Source of the DNA: Natronoarchaeum rubrum
Lineage (GTDB): Archaea > Halobacteriota > Halobacteria > Halobacteriales > Natronoarchaeaceae
NCBI RefSeq assembly: GCF_024494695.1
Contig: NZ_JANHDP010000001.1
Coordinates: 682,001 to 746,000 of the forward strand
Direction of reading: 5' to 3'
DNA length: 64,000 nt
Shown here: piece by piece, positions 51,558-60,529 of the stretch
Layout: every line of letters starts with the position of its first letter
Position numbering within the stretch: position 1 is the stretch's first letter
Notes under the pieces: generated by a model
The model's database searches: none
Told to the model about the DNA's origin: nothing
The model's input: only the letters and a program-made list of their open reading frames with translations
Position numbers and translations under genes: made by a program

Positions 51558-52510
51558 ACGCGGGCGATCCTGACGCCGACGCTGCGGCTGGAACCGATCC
51601 CGGCGCAGACGATCCGCTGGGACTCCACGGCATCGTGCCGCCGATGATCACCGCCTTCGCCGAGGACGAATCGGTCGACGAGGCCGCCACCGCCACCCAC
51701 GCGCGGTTCCTCGTCGATCGCGGCGTCCACGGCGTCTTCGCGCTCGGGACGAACGGCGAGTTTCCGCTACTGACCGCCGAGGAGCGTGACCGAGTGGTCG
51801 AGACCGTCGTCGACGAGGTCGGCGGCGAGGTACCCGTGCTGGCGGGCGTCGGCGCCGAAAGCACCCGCGAGACGATCGAGCGCGCCAACGCCGCCGAGGC
51901 GGCCGGCGCGGACGGGCTGGTCGTCGTGGTGCCGTACTACTTCCCGGTCGACGACGACGGCCTCGTCGAGCACTACCGCCGCGTCGCCGACGCCGTCGAC
52001 ACTCCCGTCTACGCGTACACGTTCCCCGACATGACGGGCAACGAGCTCTCGCCCGCGGCGCTCGACGGCATCGCCGCGATCGACGGTGTCGAAGGGCTCA
52101 AAGACACCAGCGAGGACGTCGTCCAGATGCAGCGGAGCCTCCGCGAACATCCCGATTTTACCTACCTGATCGGAGCGAACCGACTGGCTCACGTCGGTCT
52201 CTCGATGGGCTGTGACGGCGCGGTGCTTTCGGTCGCCAACGCCTTCCCGGAGCTCGCCGTCGACCTCTACGAGGCCGTCCAAGCGGGCGACGACGAGCGC
52301 GCTCGCGAGTTGCAGGGCGACCTTTCGGACCTGCTGGACGCGATGGAGCGGGGACCGTTCCTCGCGGGCGTCAAGGCTGCCCTCGACCTGCGCGGGTTCG
52401 ACGTCGGCCCGATGCGGAGCCCGCTGCGGTCGTTCTCGACCGAACAGAAAGACGCGCTGCAGGACGCGCTGGTCGACCTGCACGACGACGACAAGCTGCT
52501 CGTCGAGTAA
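51554..52510 (+). CDS. DHDPS/N-acetylneuraminate-lyase family aldolase
   Basis: This 318-residue class I aldolase has a TIM barrel with VFALGTNGEFPLLTAEER (about 58-75), the catalytic Tyr in VYAYTFPDMTGNEL (about 151-164) and the Schiff-base Lys in EGLKDTSED (about 177-185). The GTNGEF phrase is closer to 4-hydroxy-2-oxoglutarate and 2-keto-3-deoxy sugar-acid aldolases than to lysine-pathway DapA (GTTGE). I therefore do not call it dapA; the substrate is open. The start is GTG at 51554, and the first 20 residues are an acidic haloarchaeal tail. No pathway partners are adjacent. Confidence 0.88.
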   Translation: MNAGDPDADAAAGTDPGADDPLGLHGIVPPMITAFAEDESVDEAATATHARFLVDRGVHGVFALGTNGEFPLLTAEERDRVVETVVDEVGGEVPVLAGVGAESTRETIERANAAEAAGADGLVVVVPYYFPVDDDGLVEHYRRVADAVDTPVYAYTFPDMTGNELSPAALDGIAAIDGVEGLKDTSEDVVQMQRSLREHPDFTYLIGANRLAHVGLSMGCDGAVLSVANAFPELAVDLYEAVQAGDDERARELQGDLSDLLDAMERGPFLAGVKAALDLRGFDVGPMRSPLRSFSTEQKDALQDALVDLHDDDKLLVE

Positions 52511-52577
52511 ATTCGGCCCGCGCCCGGACGACGCCGTGCAGCGGGGCCGGCGCACCGAACCGTTTTTGACGCGACGA

Positions 52578-52587
52578 GACATATCGG
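52578..52587 (+). promoter_or_regulatory. TATA box of the J-domain membrane protein gene
   Basis: GACATATCGG is centred about 28 nt before ATG 52611, indicating a leaderless mRNA. Confidence 0.55.
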
Positions 52588-52610
52588 GAAGCCAATAGCT
52601 ACGCGCACAG

Positions 52611-53528
52611 ATGACGGAAACGTTCTACGACGTGCTCGGCGTGCCCGAGACCGCCGACCAGGACGACATCCAGTCGGCCTACCGGGAGAAGGTCAAGGAG
52701 TACCACCCGGACGTCAGCGACCGCGACGACGCCGCCGAGCGCTTCAAGGCGGTTACTCGGGCCGAGGAGGTGCTCGGCGACGAGGCCGAGCGGGCCCGGT
52801 ACGACCGGCTGGGCCACGACGCGTACGTGCGCCACCTCGACGGCGCCAACGCCGCCGGGAACGAGCGCTCGCCGTGGACGAACGCGGGCGGAAGCGGGGG
52901 CGACGAATCGATGGACGAGGAGAGCGGATCGACCGCCAGCGGGTCGGGATCGACCGCTAGCGGGTCGTCCTCGACGCGTGAGCGCGCCCGAGCGGCGGCG
53001 GGCGCCGAAGAAAGCGGGGGCGGAACGAGCCAGCACCGCAAACAGCGGCGCCGACGCCGCACCGCCGAGCGACGGTCGGACCCGTCGTGGACGCCCGACG
53101 ACGCCGACGCCCGGCGCGAGTCCGCCGAGGCGTCGAGCGCGGCGGGCGACGGCGGGTACACCGTCCACGACTGGGAGCCGGCCGACAGGTCGTTCATCGG
53201 CGAGCGACCGTCGCTGACGCGCAACGAGTTCGTCCAGATCGCGATTCTGGGGTTGCTGTATCCGGCGTTGCTCTACAGCGCGGTGACGCCCGCGTTTCCG
53301 CTGCTGATCAACGGCGTCGTCGCGGCGCTGGTACTGCTTCTGATCGGGTATCTCATCACGCGCCCGCTGATCGCCGGCATGGTCTTCGGCGCCTGGAGCG
53401 TGCTCGCGCCCGCGGCGTTGCTGTCGCTCGGCGTCGAGATGCTCTCGGTGATGGCGCTGACCGTGGTGCTCGGCTGCTGGATCCCGCTCGGGTACTCCGT
53501 CACCGTCGCGTTCGTCCTCCGGTGGTAA
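52611..53528 (+). CDS. Membrane-anchored J-domain protein
   Basis: This 305-residue protein has an N-terminal J domain (1-66) with the HPD motif in EYHPDVSD (about 30-37). A linker of about 125 residues is rich in Ser, Gly, Glu and Arg, including GSTASGSGSTASGS repeats, followed by four predicted transmembrane helices (about 203-303). It lacks the Gly/Phe and zinc regions of DnaJ. It would recruit DnaK to the membrane; clients are unknown. It stands alone with a clear TATA box. Confidence 0.9.
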   Translation: MTETFYDVLGVPETADQDDIQSAYREKVKEYHPDVSDRDDAAERFKAVTRAEEVLGDEAERARYDRLGHDAYVRHLDGANAAGNERSPWTNAGGSGGDESMDEESGSTASGSGSTASGSSSTRERARAAAGAEESGGGTSQHRKQRRRRRTAERRSDPSWTPDDADARRESAEASSAAGDGGYTVHDWEPADRSFIGERPSLTRNEFVQIAILGLLYPALLYSAVTPAFPLLINGVVAALVLLLIGYLITRPLIAGMVFGAWSVLAPAALLSLGVEMLSVMALTVVLGCWIPLGYSVTVAFVLRW

Positions 53529-53567
53529 CGACGGGGCGCCGCGGCGTCGCAGCCGGCGCTGGGGAAC

Positions 53568-55433
53568 TCACCGTCCGAGTCGCTCGCAGACGGCGTCGTG
53601 GATCGCCTCGCGCGTGCGGTGGCTCTCCTCGCCGTCGATCCGGAACTCGATCACTTGCGTACCCTCGGCGGCCAGCGACGCGTCGTAGGCGTCGCGGAAC
53701 GCCGACAGCGTCTCGACGCGAGAGAAGTCGAGTCCGTAGAGTTCGCCGGTCGGCGCGAAGTCGAGTCCGTGGGGCGTCTTGAACTGGTCGGTGAAGGGCG
53801 GATCGAACGCCTCGATCGGCAGCAGGTGGAAGATGCCGCCGCCGTCGTTGTTGACGAGGACGATCGTGGCGTCGACGCCGCAGCGCGCGACCGCCAGCAG
53901 CCCGTTCATGTCGTGGTAGTACGCCAGATCGCCCGTCACGAGCACGAGCGGGTCGTCGGTCGCGCTGCCCGCGCCCAGCGCCGTGCTCGCGATGCCGTCG
54001 ATGCCGCTGGCGCCGCGGTTCCCCAGCGCGGTGAGATCGGCGCCCCGCGGTCGACCGAAGCGGTCGAGGTCGCGGACCGGCATGCTGTTGGACACGAACA
54101 CGGTCGCCGGGTCGGGGGCGCGCTCGATCGCGGCCGCGACGACCGCCCCCTCGTACGGTTCGCCCTCATCGAGATCGTCGTCGAACTTGTCGATCGCCGC
54201 CCAGTAGTCGCGCTCGGCGGCGAGCCAGCGGTCGCGCCAGTTTGCGGCGTCGGCCGACGCCGCTGTGGCGTCTGCCGACAGCCGTTCGGCGAGCGTCCGG
54301 ATCGTTCGCTCGGGGTCGGCACTCAGAAGGTCGGTCGTCGTGAACGTCGCGTCGCGCCACTCGCCGGCGGGATCGAGCAGGTACTGGCGGGCGTCAGCGT
54401 CTCGGAGGTAGTTCCGCAGCGGCTTCGAGGTCGGCGAGGCGCCGAAGCGCACGACGACCTCGGGATCGGGCCAGTCGCCGACGACCCGGTCGTCGAGATA
54501 GCCGTCGTAGCCGCCGAGCACCGGCGCCGCGTCGGCGTGCGAGCCGAAGCGGAGCCCCGAGAGCGGGTCCGCGAGAATCGGGAACCCCGTCAGGTCGGCG
54601 AGCCGGGCGACGGCGTCGGGATCGACGCCGGGCGACGCCGCGGCGTCCGCGGCGGAAGTGCCGGCGTCGGCGGCCGCAGTGTCGGAGTCCGCGGCCGCAG
54701 TCATCGGATCCGCCGGCCCGGCGACGATCAGCCCGCGGTCGGCGCCCGCGAGATCGTCTGCGAGCCGGTCCAGCGCGGCGTCGTCGAGCGTCGGCCGCCC
54801 GCCGGTCGACCGGACGAAGGGGCCACCTCTCCCCGCCGCACCGAGCGGCTCGCGCTCGGCGAGGTCGTCGGGCACGTCGTCGGACACCTCGATCGGCTCC
54901 AGCGGCTTCCGGAACGGGACGTTGAGATGCACCGGCCCGGCGGGGACGCCGGTCGACTCGGCGATGGCGCGGGCAGCATCGGTCCGCAGGCGCCGGAGCT
55001 TCCGCCCCGTCGGTTCGGGCTCCGGAAGATCCCGGAACCAGCGCACGGCGTCGCCGTAGAGCTTCTCCTGATCGATCGTCTGGTTGGCGCCGCTGTCTCT
55101 GAGTTCCGGCGGACGATCGGCCGTCAGGAGGACCATCGGGACTCTTGCCTGACTAGCCTCGATCACGGCGGGGTGGAAGTTCGCCGCCGCGGTGCCCGAG
55201 GTGCAGATCAGCGGCGTCGGCTCGCCGGTCCGCCGGGCGCGGCCGAGCGCGAAGTACGCCGCCGAGCGCTCGTCGAAGTGCGAGAAGACGGTCAGATCGG
55301 GATGATCGGCGGCGGCGACGGTCAGCGGCGTCGAGCGGCTGCCCGGCGCGACGCAGACCGCCGATACTCCGCCGGCGACCAACTCCGCGATCAGCGTCTC
55401 GGCCCACAGCGTGTTTCGATTGGGGTGGCTCAT
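53568..55433 (-). CDS. menD: SEPHCHC synthase (menaquinone biosynthesis)
   Basis: This 621-residue thiamine-diphosphate enzyme joins isochorismate and 2-oxoglutarate. The N-terminus has the family word CVAPGSRSTPLTVAAADH (about 26-43), the glutamate for the cofactor and GTAAANFHPAVIEAS (about 81-95). The C-terminal diphosphate site is VTGDLAYYHDMNGLLAV...IVLVNNDGGGIFHLLP (GDL...NN, about 500-535). A low-complexity Ala/Asp/Ser insertion (about 245-275) is a haloarchaeal addition. The ATG overlaps the menF stop by four nt, so menF-menD is a coupled operon. Confidence 0.95.
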   Translation of the reverse strand: MSHPNRNTLWAETLIAELVAGGVSAVCVAPGSRSTPLTVAAADHPDLTVFSHFDERSAAYFALGRARRTGEPTPLICTSGTAAANFHPAVIEASQARVPMVLLTADRPPELRDSGANQTIDQEKLYGDAVRWFRDLPEPEPTGRKLRRLRTDAARAIAESTGVPAGPVHLNVPFRKPLEPIEVSDDVPDDLAEREPLGAAGRGGPFVRSTGGRPTLDDAALDRLADDLAGADRGLIVAGPADPMTAAADSDTAAADAGTSAADAAASPGVDPDAVARLADLTGFPILADPLSGLRFGSHADAAPVLGGYDGYLDDRVVGDWPDPEVVVRFGASPTSKPLRNYLRDADARQYLLDPAGEWRDATFTTTDLLSADPERTIRTLAERLSADATAASADAANWRDRWLAAERDYWAAIDKFDDDLDEGEPYEGAVVAAAIERAPDPATVFVSNSMPVRDLDRFGRPRGADLTALGNRGASGIDGIASTALGAGSATDDPLVLVTGDLAYYHDMNGLLAVARCGVDATIVLVNNDGGGIFHLLPIEAFDPPFTDQFKTPHGLDFAPTGELYGLDFSRVETLSAFRDAYDASLAAEGTQVIEFRIDGEESHRTREAIHDAVCERLGR

Positions 55434-56770
55434 TCTAGCGCGTCGAGCATCGGCCCGTACTTCAGCTGTACCTCGTCCCACTCGCGGTCGGGGTCGCTGT
55501 CGGCGACGATGCCGGCGCCGGCGAACAGGGTCGCCCGGTCGCCGCGGGCCAGCGCCGAGCGGATGCCGACCGCGAAGGCGCCGTCGCCGGCGGCGTCGAA
55601 CCAGCCGACCGGCGCGGCGTACCAGCCCCGATCGAACGTCTCGGTCTCCTTGATCGTCTCCCAGGCGGTCTCGGGCGGCAGCCCGCCGACCGCGGGCGTC
55701 GGGTGCAGCGCCTCGACCAGCGAGAGCACGTGTTCGACGTCGTCTAGCTCGGCGGTGATCGGCGTCTGGAGGTGCTGGACGGTCGGGAGCTTTCGGACCG
55801 TCCGCTGGCCCGTCCGGACCGACCCGGCGAAGGGAGCGAGCTGGTCGCGGACAGCCTCGGCGACCAGCTCGTGCTCGTGGATGTCCTTCTCGCTGCCCAG
55901 CAGCTCGTTGGCGAGCCACTCGTCCTCCTCGGGCGTGTCGCCCCGGCCCGTCGAGCCGGCCAGCGCCTCGGTCCTGACTGTGCGCCCCGACAGCGAGACG
56001 AGCCGCTCGGGCGTCGCGCCGAAGAAGCTCGCGCCCGCCTCGGGCTGGACGAGAAACCGGTGACAGTCCGGGTAGGAGCGATCGAGCCGGGCCATCGCGT
56101 CGGGGAGCGATAGCGGCGCGGCGAGCTCGGTCGACAGCGCCTGCGCGAGCACGACCTTCCGGAGGTCGCCGCCCTCGATCCGCTCGACTGCGGCCCGGAC
56201 CTGTTGTCGCCACTCTCGGCGAGAGGTCGTCCGCTCGCGCTCGACGACGCCGGGAGGATCGCAGGGGTCGCCTGTCGCGTCGGCGGCCTCGATCTCCTCG
56301 GCGACGGCGTCGAGACGCCGATCGACGGCGTCTGGATCGGGCGGATCGACCGCCGCGACCGTCAGCCAGACGCCGTCGTCGCTCCAGGCGAGTTGCACTT
56401 GCGGGAGGACGAAGCGGGCGCCGGGGAACCCCTCCCAGAGTCCAGCAGGCTCGTGATCGTCGTGAAACGCGAACCCGCCGAACAGCCGCGGGCGGGCGAC
56501 GGCCGCCTCGCCGTCGGCGTCGAGGCCCGAGAACAGGCGTTCCGCGGCGTCCCGCACCGCGTCGAAGCGGTCGGGGCCGTCGGCGGCGATCGTCGACGCC
56601 GCGCCCCAGCCCGCGATCGTCGGGCCGTCCGGCGGCGTCCAGAGGCCTCTCGGCGGTTCGAAGGCGTCGAGCACGGCGCGGCGCGACACGTCCGCGAGTT
56701 CGCGGCGCCGGGTCACGAGCGGTCCGTCCGCCGGATCTCGGCGGTCGTCACCGCTGCGCAGCGATTCCAT
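55430..56770 (-). CDS. menF: Isochorismate synthase
   Basis: This 446-residue chorismate-utilising enzyme makes isochorismate for menaquinone. Family blocks are RIEGGDLRKVVLAQALS (about 194-210), FFGATPERLVSLSGRTVRTEALAGSTGRG (about 247-275, with the catalytic TEALAGT-like word), ELLGSEKDIHEHELV and the C-terminal VGIRSALARGDRATLFAGAGIVADSDPDREWDE. The start at ATG 56770 matches the TATA box about 28 nt upstream. It is the first gene of the operon. Confidence 0.95.
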   Translation of the reverse strand: MESLRSGDDRRDPADGPLVTRRRELADVSRRAVLDAFEPPRGLWTPPDGPTIAGWGAASTIAADGPDRFDAVRDAAERLFSGLDADGEAAVARPRLFGGFAFHDDHEPAGLWEGFPGARFVLPQVQLAWSDDGVWLTVAAVDPPDPDAVDRRLDAVAEEIEAADATGDPCDPPGVVERERTTSRREWRQQVRAAVERIEGGDLRKVVLAQALSTELAAPLSLPDAMARLDRSYPDCHRFLVQPEAGASFFGATPERLVSLSGRTVRTEALAGSTGRGDTPEEDEWLANELLGSEKDIHEHELVAEAVRDQLAPFAGSVRTGQRTVRKLPTVQHLQTPITAELDDVEHVLSLVEALHPTPAVGGLPPETAWETIKETETFDRGWYAAPVGWFDAAGDGAFAVGIRSALARGDRATLFAGAGIVADSDPDREWDEVQLKYGPMLDALE

Positions 56771-56792
56771 CGCACGTCACTCGGGAGGCCGG

Positions 56793-56802
56793 ACTATTTA
56801 GC
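56793..56802 (-). promoter_or_regulatory. TATA box of the menF-menD operon
   Basis: Minus-strand GCTAAATAGT, centred about 28 nt from ATG 56770. Confidence 0.6.
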
Positions 56803-57040
56803 CTGTCCCTCTGGTTCGGGAGGCCGTCGGAACCGATCTCATCGCCCGGTCCGGTGCGGTTGTCGACCCCAGTCTCGCATCCGTTCGACGCGAGCGTCGG
56901 TACCGACCGCCGGTGGTCACGGCACGGCGTTCCGTGGGAACCGCTACCGGTACGCTTTTTTCCGGGTCCTCCGAAGGGTTCGGCAATCCGCCGACGCGGC
57001 GCCGTCGATCGGTCGGCGCCGACGCTCGGTCACGCTATCA

Positions 57041-57931
57041 ATGCGATCTGACACCCTCGGACCAGCGGTCGCGGCCGGCCTCTGTATCGGCGCCCTCGGG
57101 CTCGGAGCGGCGACGCTGCCGAACGCCGTCGTCGTCGAATCGAACCCGATGGCGACGCCGGGCGGGGGGATCGACGTCCCGTGGTCGACGACCGCGGCGA
57201 CCGTCGCCGTCGCGCTCCTGTTCGCGCTGCTCGTGGGTGCGGTGTACGCGATCAACGGCGGCGGGATCGGCGATCAGCGGTGGGCGCTCAAGGGGATTCC
57301 GGTGCTGCTGGGCATCCTGCTGCTGATCATCGTCGTGAATCACCTGTGGCTCACCGCGCTCCAGCCGCCCGACGGGTTCCCGATGCCGACCGGCAACGAG
57401 TCCGGCGGTGGCGGCGGTTCGTCCGGCGGTGGCGTCGGTGGCGGCGGTGGCGGCCTCGGCGAGCCGGTGGGACGCGGAAACATGTTCGTCACCATCGCGC
57501 TGCTCGGCGCGCTGCTGGTCGGAGCGATCGCCATCTTCGGCGCGGAGTACATCCCCGGTCGAGATGACGACGACGACACGACGCGCGCCGAAGTCGCGGC
57601 GGAGGTGCGCGACGACGAGTCGATCGGCGCCGCGGCGGGACGCGCCGCCGACCGGATCGAAGGAGCCGAGGACGGCGCCGAGAACGAGGTGTACCGCGCC
57701 TGGCGCGAGATGGCCGAGAGCGTCGACGTCGCCGATCCCCGGACGAGCACGCCCGCGGAGTTCGCCGCCGCTGCCGTCGACGCCGGACTCGATCGCGATC
57801 GGGTCGAGGAACTCACCGAACTGTTCGAGGCGGTGCGCTACGGCGACCGGCCGGTCACCGACGAGCGCGAGCGGCGGGCGGTCGAAGCGCTTCGCGGGAT
57901 CGAGCGCGCCCACGGGGGTGACGAGCAGTGA
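57041..57931 (+). CDS. DUF4129-domain membrane protein
   Basis: This 296-residue protein has an N-terminal hydrophobic segment (about 9-28), two further helices (about 50-70 and 84-104), a Gly-rich extracytoplasmic linker (GGGGGSSGGGVGGG, about 124-140) and a fourth helix (about 148-168). The C-terminal DUF4129 domain has VYRAWREMAE and TPAEFAAAAVDAGLDRDRVEELTELFEAVRYG (about 220-275). It starts the four-gene DUF58 cassette and overlaps the next gene by four nt. DUF4129 proteins accompany DUF58/MoxR systems thought to act in cell-envelope maturation; the biochemistry is unknown. Confidence 0.88.
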   Translation: MRSDTLGPAVAAGLCIGALGLGAATLPNAVVVESNPMATPGGGIDVPWSTTAATVAVALLFALLVGAVYAINGGGIGDQRWALKGIPVLLGILLLIIVVNHLWLTALQPPDGFPMPTGNESGGGGGSSGGGVGGGGGGLGEPVGRGNMFVTIALLGALLVGAIAIFGAEYIPGRDDDDDTTRAEVAAEVRDDESIGAAAGRAADRIEGAEDGAENEVYRAWREMAESVDVADPRTSTPAEFAAAAVDAGLDRDRVEELTELFEAVRYGDRPVTDERERRAVEALRGIERAHGGDEQ

Positions 57932-58491
57932 CCGCGACGAGCCGCGTGCTCACCGGCGTCGGCGTCCTCCTCGCGGTCGCCGGGCTGACCGTCTTCCTCG
58001 TCCCGTCGCTCGGCGGGGCGGCCGCCGCCGGCCGGTTCTACGTCGGCGCCGTCGGCGCGCTCGCGGTGCTCCAGGGCGGCCGGTACGCCCGCGACGCCTG
58101 GCGGTCGCCGCTCGTCGGCGCCGACACCGGCGATCCGGAACTCGTCTCGGGCGTCCCGACGCCGGGCGACGACTTCGACGAGGCGCTGGCGGCGACGTTC
58201 GAGGTCCACTCGCTGGAGGGCCGCAAGGAGGTCGAAGCTCGCCTCGATCCGGTCGCGCGAGCCGTCCTGGAACGGCGCCGCGACCTGTCGGCGGCCGAGG
58301 CCGAGCGCCGGCTCGACGCCGGCGACTGGACGGACGACCCGGTCGCCGCCGCCTTCTTCAGCGACGCCGCCGGCGACCGGATCCCGTTCCTGACGCGACT
58401 GCGGATCCGCTGGGGCGGGAAGTCGTCCTACGGCGTCCGCGCGGAGCGGGCGGCGGCCGAACTCGAACGGATCTGGAGGGCCGAATCGTGA
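57928..58491 (+). CDS. DUF7269-like two-helix membrane protein of the DUF58 cassette
   Basis: This 187-residue protein has two N-terminal transmembrane helices (about 7-27 and 34-50) and a soluble helical C-terminal domain (SLEGRKEVEARLDPVARAVLERRRDLSAAEAERRLDAGDW). It is always found, in my experience of haloarchaeal genomes, between the DUF4129 and DUF58 genes; the DUF number is from memory and not checked. The start is GTG in a GTGA overlap, and it ends in another GTGA overlap with the DUF58 gene. Confidence 0.8.
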   Translation: MTATSRVLTGVGVLLAVAGLTVFLVPSLGGAAAAGRFYVGAVGALAVLQGGRYARDAWRSPLVGADTGDPELVSGVPTPGDDFDEALAATFEVHSLEGRKEVEARLDPVARAVLERRRDLSAAEAERRLDAGDWTDDPVAAAFFSDAAGDRIPFLTRLRIRWGGKSSYGVRAERAAAELERIWRAES

Positions 58492-60011
58492 CCGACGACC
58501 CCGGATCGGACGCCGGCGCCGAACGTACGGACGGCGACTCCCACCGCACGGACGGCGACTCCCACCGCACGGACGGCGGCGCGGCGATCGTCGAAGAAGC
58601 GGACGACCCGACAGCGGCGTCGACGACGACGGACGACGCCGATGCCGGGACGAGCGTCGACGACGCCGACGTGGAACGAGTCGATGCCGGCGGAGAAGCC
58701 GATGACGACGCCGGGGCGGACCGACGGATCGCGTCGATCGAGGATCGGTTCACCGGCCGATGGAACGGCATCGACGCCGCGGCGCTGCTGGCGATCGGCG
58801 TCGGCGCGCTCGCCCAGTCGCCCGCGGCGTTCCTCGTCGGCGCGGTCGGCGTCGCCTACGCGGCGTACGCCCACATGGCCAGGCCACCGGAGGTCGAGCT
58901 GCGGATCGAACGCGCGTTCGGCGACGACCGACCCGATCCGGGCGAAGCGGTCGACGTGACCGTCCGCATCACGAACGAGGGCGCGGCGATCCCGGACCTG
59001 CGGATCGTCGACGGCGTCCCGCCGCAACTCCACGTCGTCGAGGGGGCGCCGCGGCTCGCGACGGAGCTGGGGGCCGGCGAAACCGTCGAGCTAAACTACT
59101 CCATCAGCGCCGAGCGCGGACGCCACGGCTTCGAGCTGGTGCGAGCGATCGCACGCGGATACAGCGGCGCCGTCGAGCGCGACGCGCGCGTCCGGTCGAC
59201 GACCGACGACGAGGTGTACTGCACGCCCGGCGGGCTGCCGCCGTCGACCGATCTCTCGCTGCAGTCGCTGACGACGCCGTACGCCGGGCGCGTCGAGACA
59301 GACATCGGCGGCGACGGCGCCGAGTTCTACGCGACCCGAGAGTACCAGCGGGGCGACCCGCTCTCCAGAGTGGACTGGAACCGGAAGGCCCGAACCGGCG
59401 AGCTCTCGACCGTCGAGTTCCGCGAGGAGCGGGCGGCGTCGGTCGTCCTGCTGATCGACGTGCGCGCCGAGGCGTGGCTGCGGCCCGACGACGCCTCGTC
59501 CAGCGCCGTCGAGCGCTCCGTCGAGGGTGCGATGCAGGTGTTTTCCTCGCTGATCGACGGCGGCGATCGGGTCGGCGTCGCGGTCGTCGGCGCGACCGAC
59601 CCGTGGCTTCCGCCGGGCAGCGGCGAGGACCACCGCGCGAGGGCGCGCAACCTGTTCGTCGAGCATCCCCTGTTGACCGCCGACTCTGCCGACGATCTCG
59701 TCCAGCGGCCGATCAGCGTGACGGCGCTGCGCCGACAGCTGCCCAGCCACTCGCAGGTGATCCTGTTCTCGCCGCTCTGTGACGACGACGTCATCGAGCA
59801 GGCGAAGCTGCTGGACGCCGGCGGCCACCTCGTCACCGCGATCAGTCCCGACCCCACCGCGACGGCGACCTCCGGGCAGACGGTCGCCCACGTCGAGCGC
59901 GCGCTCCGGCTCTCGGAGCTGCGCCGGGCCGGCCCCCGCGTCGCCGACTGGCAGTGGGACGAGTCGCTCGCTGCGGCGATTTCGCGGGCCGGCGAGAGGT
60001 GGTCGGCGTGA
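58488..60011 (+). CDS. DUF58 (von Willebrand A-like) protein
   Basis: This 507-residue protein has an acidic N-terminal 80 residues with a 21-bp tandem duplication encoding TDGDSHR twice (58527-58568), then two transmembrane helices (about 92-125). An Ig-like domain (about 130-225) precedes the DUF58 domain with the signature EFYATREYQRGDPLSRVDWNRKARTGELSTVEFREERAASVVLLIDVRAE (about 280-330), the beginning of a von Willebrand A-like fold. The family works with MoxR AAA ATPases in bacteria; no MoxR gene is adjacent here. Translation is coupled to both neighbours. Confidence 0.92.
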   Translation: MTDDPGSDAGAERTDGDSHRTDGDSHRTDGGAAIVEEADDPTAASTTTDDADAGTSVDDADVERVDAGGEADDDAGADRRIASIEDRFTGRWNGIDAAALLAIGVGALAQSPAAFLVGAVGVAYAAYAHMARPPEVELRIERAFGDDRPDPGEAVDVTVRITNEGAAIPDLRIVDGVPPQLHVVEGAPRLATELGAGETVELNYSISAERGRHGFELVRAIARGYSGAVERDARVRSTTDDEVYCTPGGLPPSTDLSLQSLTTPYAGRVETDIGGDGAEFYATREYQRGDPLSRVDWNRKARTGELSTVEFREERAASVVLLIDVRAEAWLRPDDASSSAVERSVEGAMQVFSSLIDGGDRVGVAVVGATDPWLPPGSGEDHRARARNLFVEHPLLTADSADDLVQRPISVTALRRQLPSHSQVILFSPLCDDDVIEQAKLLDAGGHLVTAISPDPTATATSGQTVAHVERALRLSELRRAGPRVADWQWDESLAAAISRAGERWSA

Positions 60012-60529
60012 CGGGCGTCGATCGGTCGCCCACCCGAACGAGCGGGCGAGTCGCCGTCCTCGCGGGCGTCGCAGCGACCGTCGCGCTGGCGACCGGCTCG
60101 CTCCCCGCGCTCGCGCTCGGCGCACCGGGCGTCGCCGTCCTCGCGGTCGGCGTCCGGCGGGGCGATCGTTCCGTCGTCTCGGTCGGGGGTTTCGGCCTGT
60201 TCCTGGCGGCGCTGCTGGCGGGCGTCGCCGGAGCGCCGGTCCCGACGACGCTCGTCGGCGCCGCGCTGGCGGTGCTCGCGTGGGACGCCGGCACCGGGGC
60301 GATCGAACTCGGCGAACAGGTGGGGCGAAACGCCGCGACGCGGGACGCCGAGTTCGCACATCTCTCGGGGACCGTCACGGTCGCCGCGGTCGCCGGCGGG
60401 CTGGCCTACGGAACGTACGCGGCGACCGCTGGCGGGCGCCCGATGACCGCGCTCATCCTGCTGACGTTCGGCGCCGTGGCGCTGGCTTCGGGGCTCCACC
60501 TGATGCCGGTCTCGGACGCCGACAGTTGA
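60008..60529 (+). CDS. DUF7519-like membrane protein, end of the DUF58 cassette
   Basis: This 173-residue protein has about five predicted transmembrane helices (about 14-30, 35-48, 58-73, 75-92, and a pair from 118 to 165) separated by short loops, one with acidic and polar residues (GAIELGEQVGRNAATRDAEFAHLSG). It is the last gene of the coupled DUF4129-DUF7269-DUF58-DUF7519 operon, starting with GTG in a GTGA overlap. DUF7519 is assigned by position and general appearance only. Confidence 0.78.
   Translation: MTGVDRSPTRTSGRVAVLAGVAATVALATGSLPALALGAPGVAVLAVGVRRGDRSVVSVGGFGLFLAALLAGVAGAPVPTTLVGAALAVLAWDAGTGAIELGEQVGRNAATRDAEFAHLSGTVTVAAVAGGLAYGTYAATAGGRPMTALILLTFGAVALASGLHLMPVSDADS

Noticed and set aside
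51554..52510. Assignment as dapA (lysine biosynthesis)
   Set aside because: The GTNGEF phrase and absence of lysine-pathway neighbours fit other DHDPS-family aldolases equally or better.
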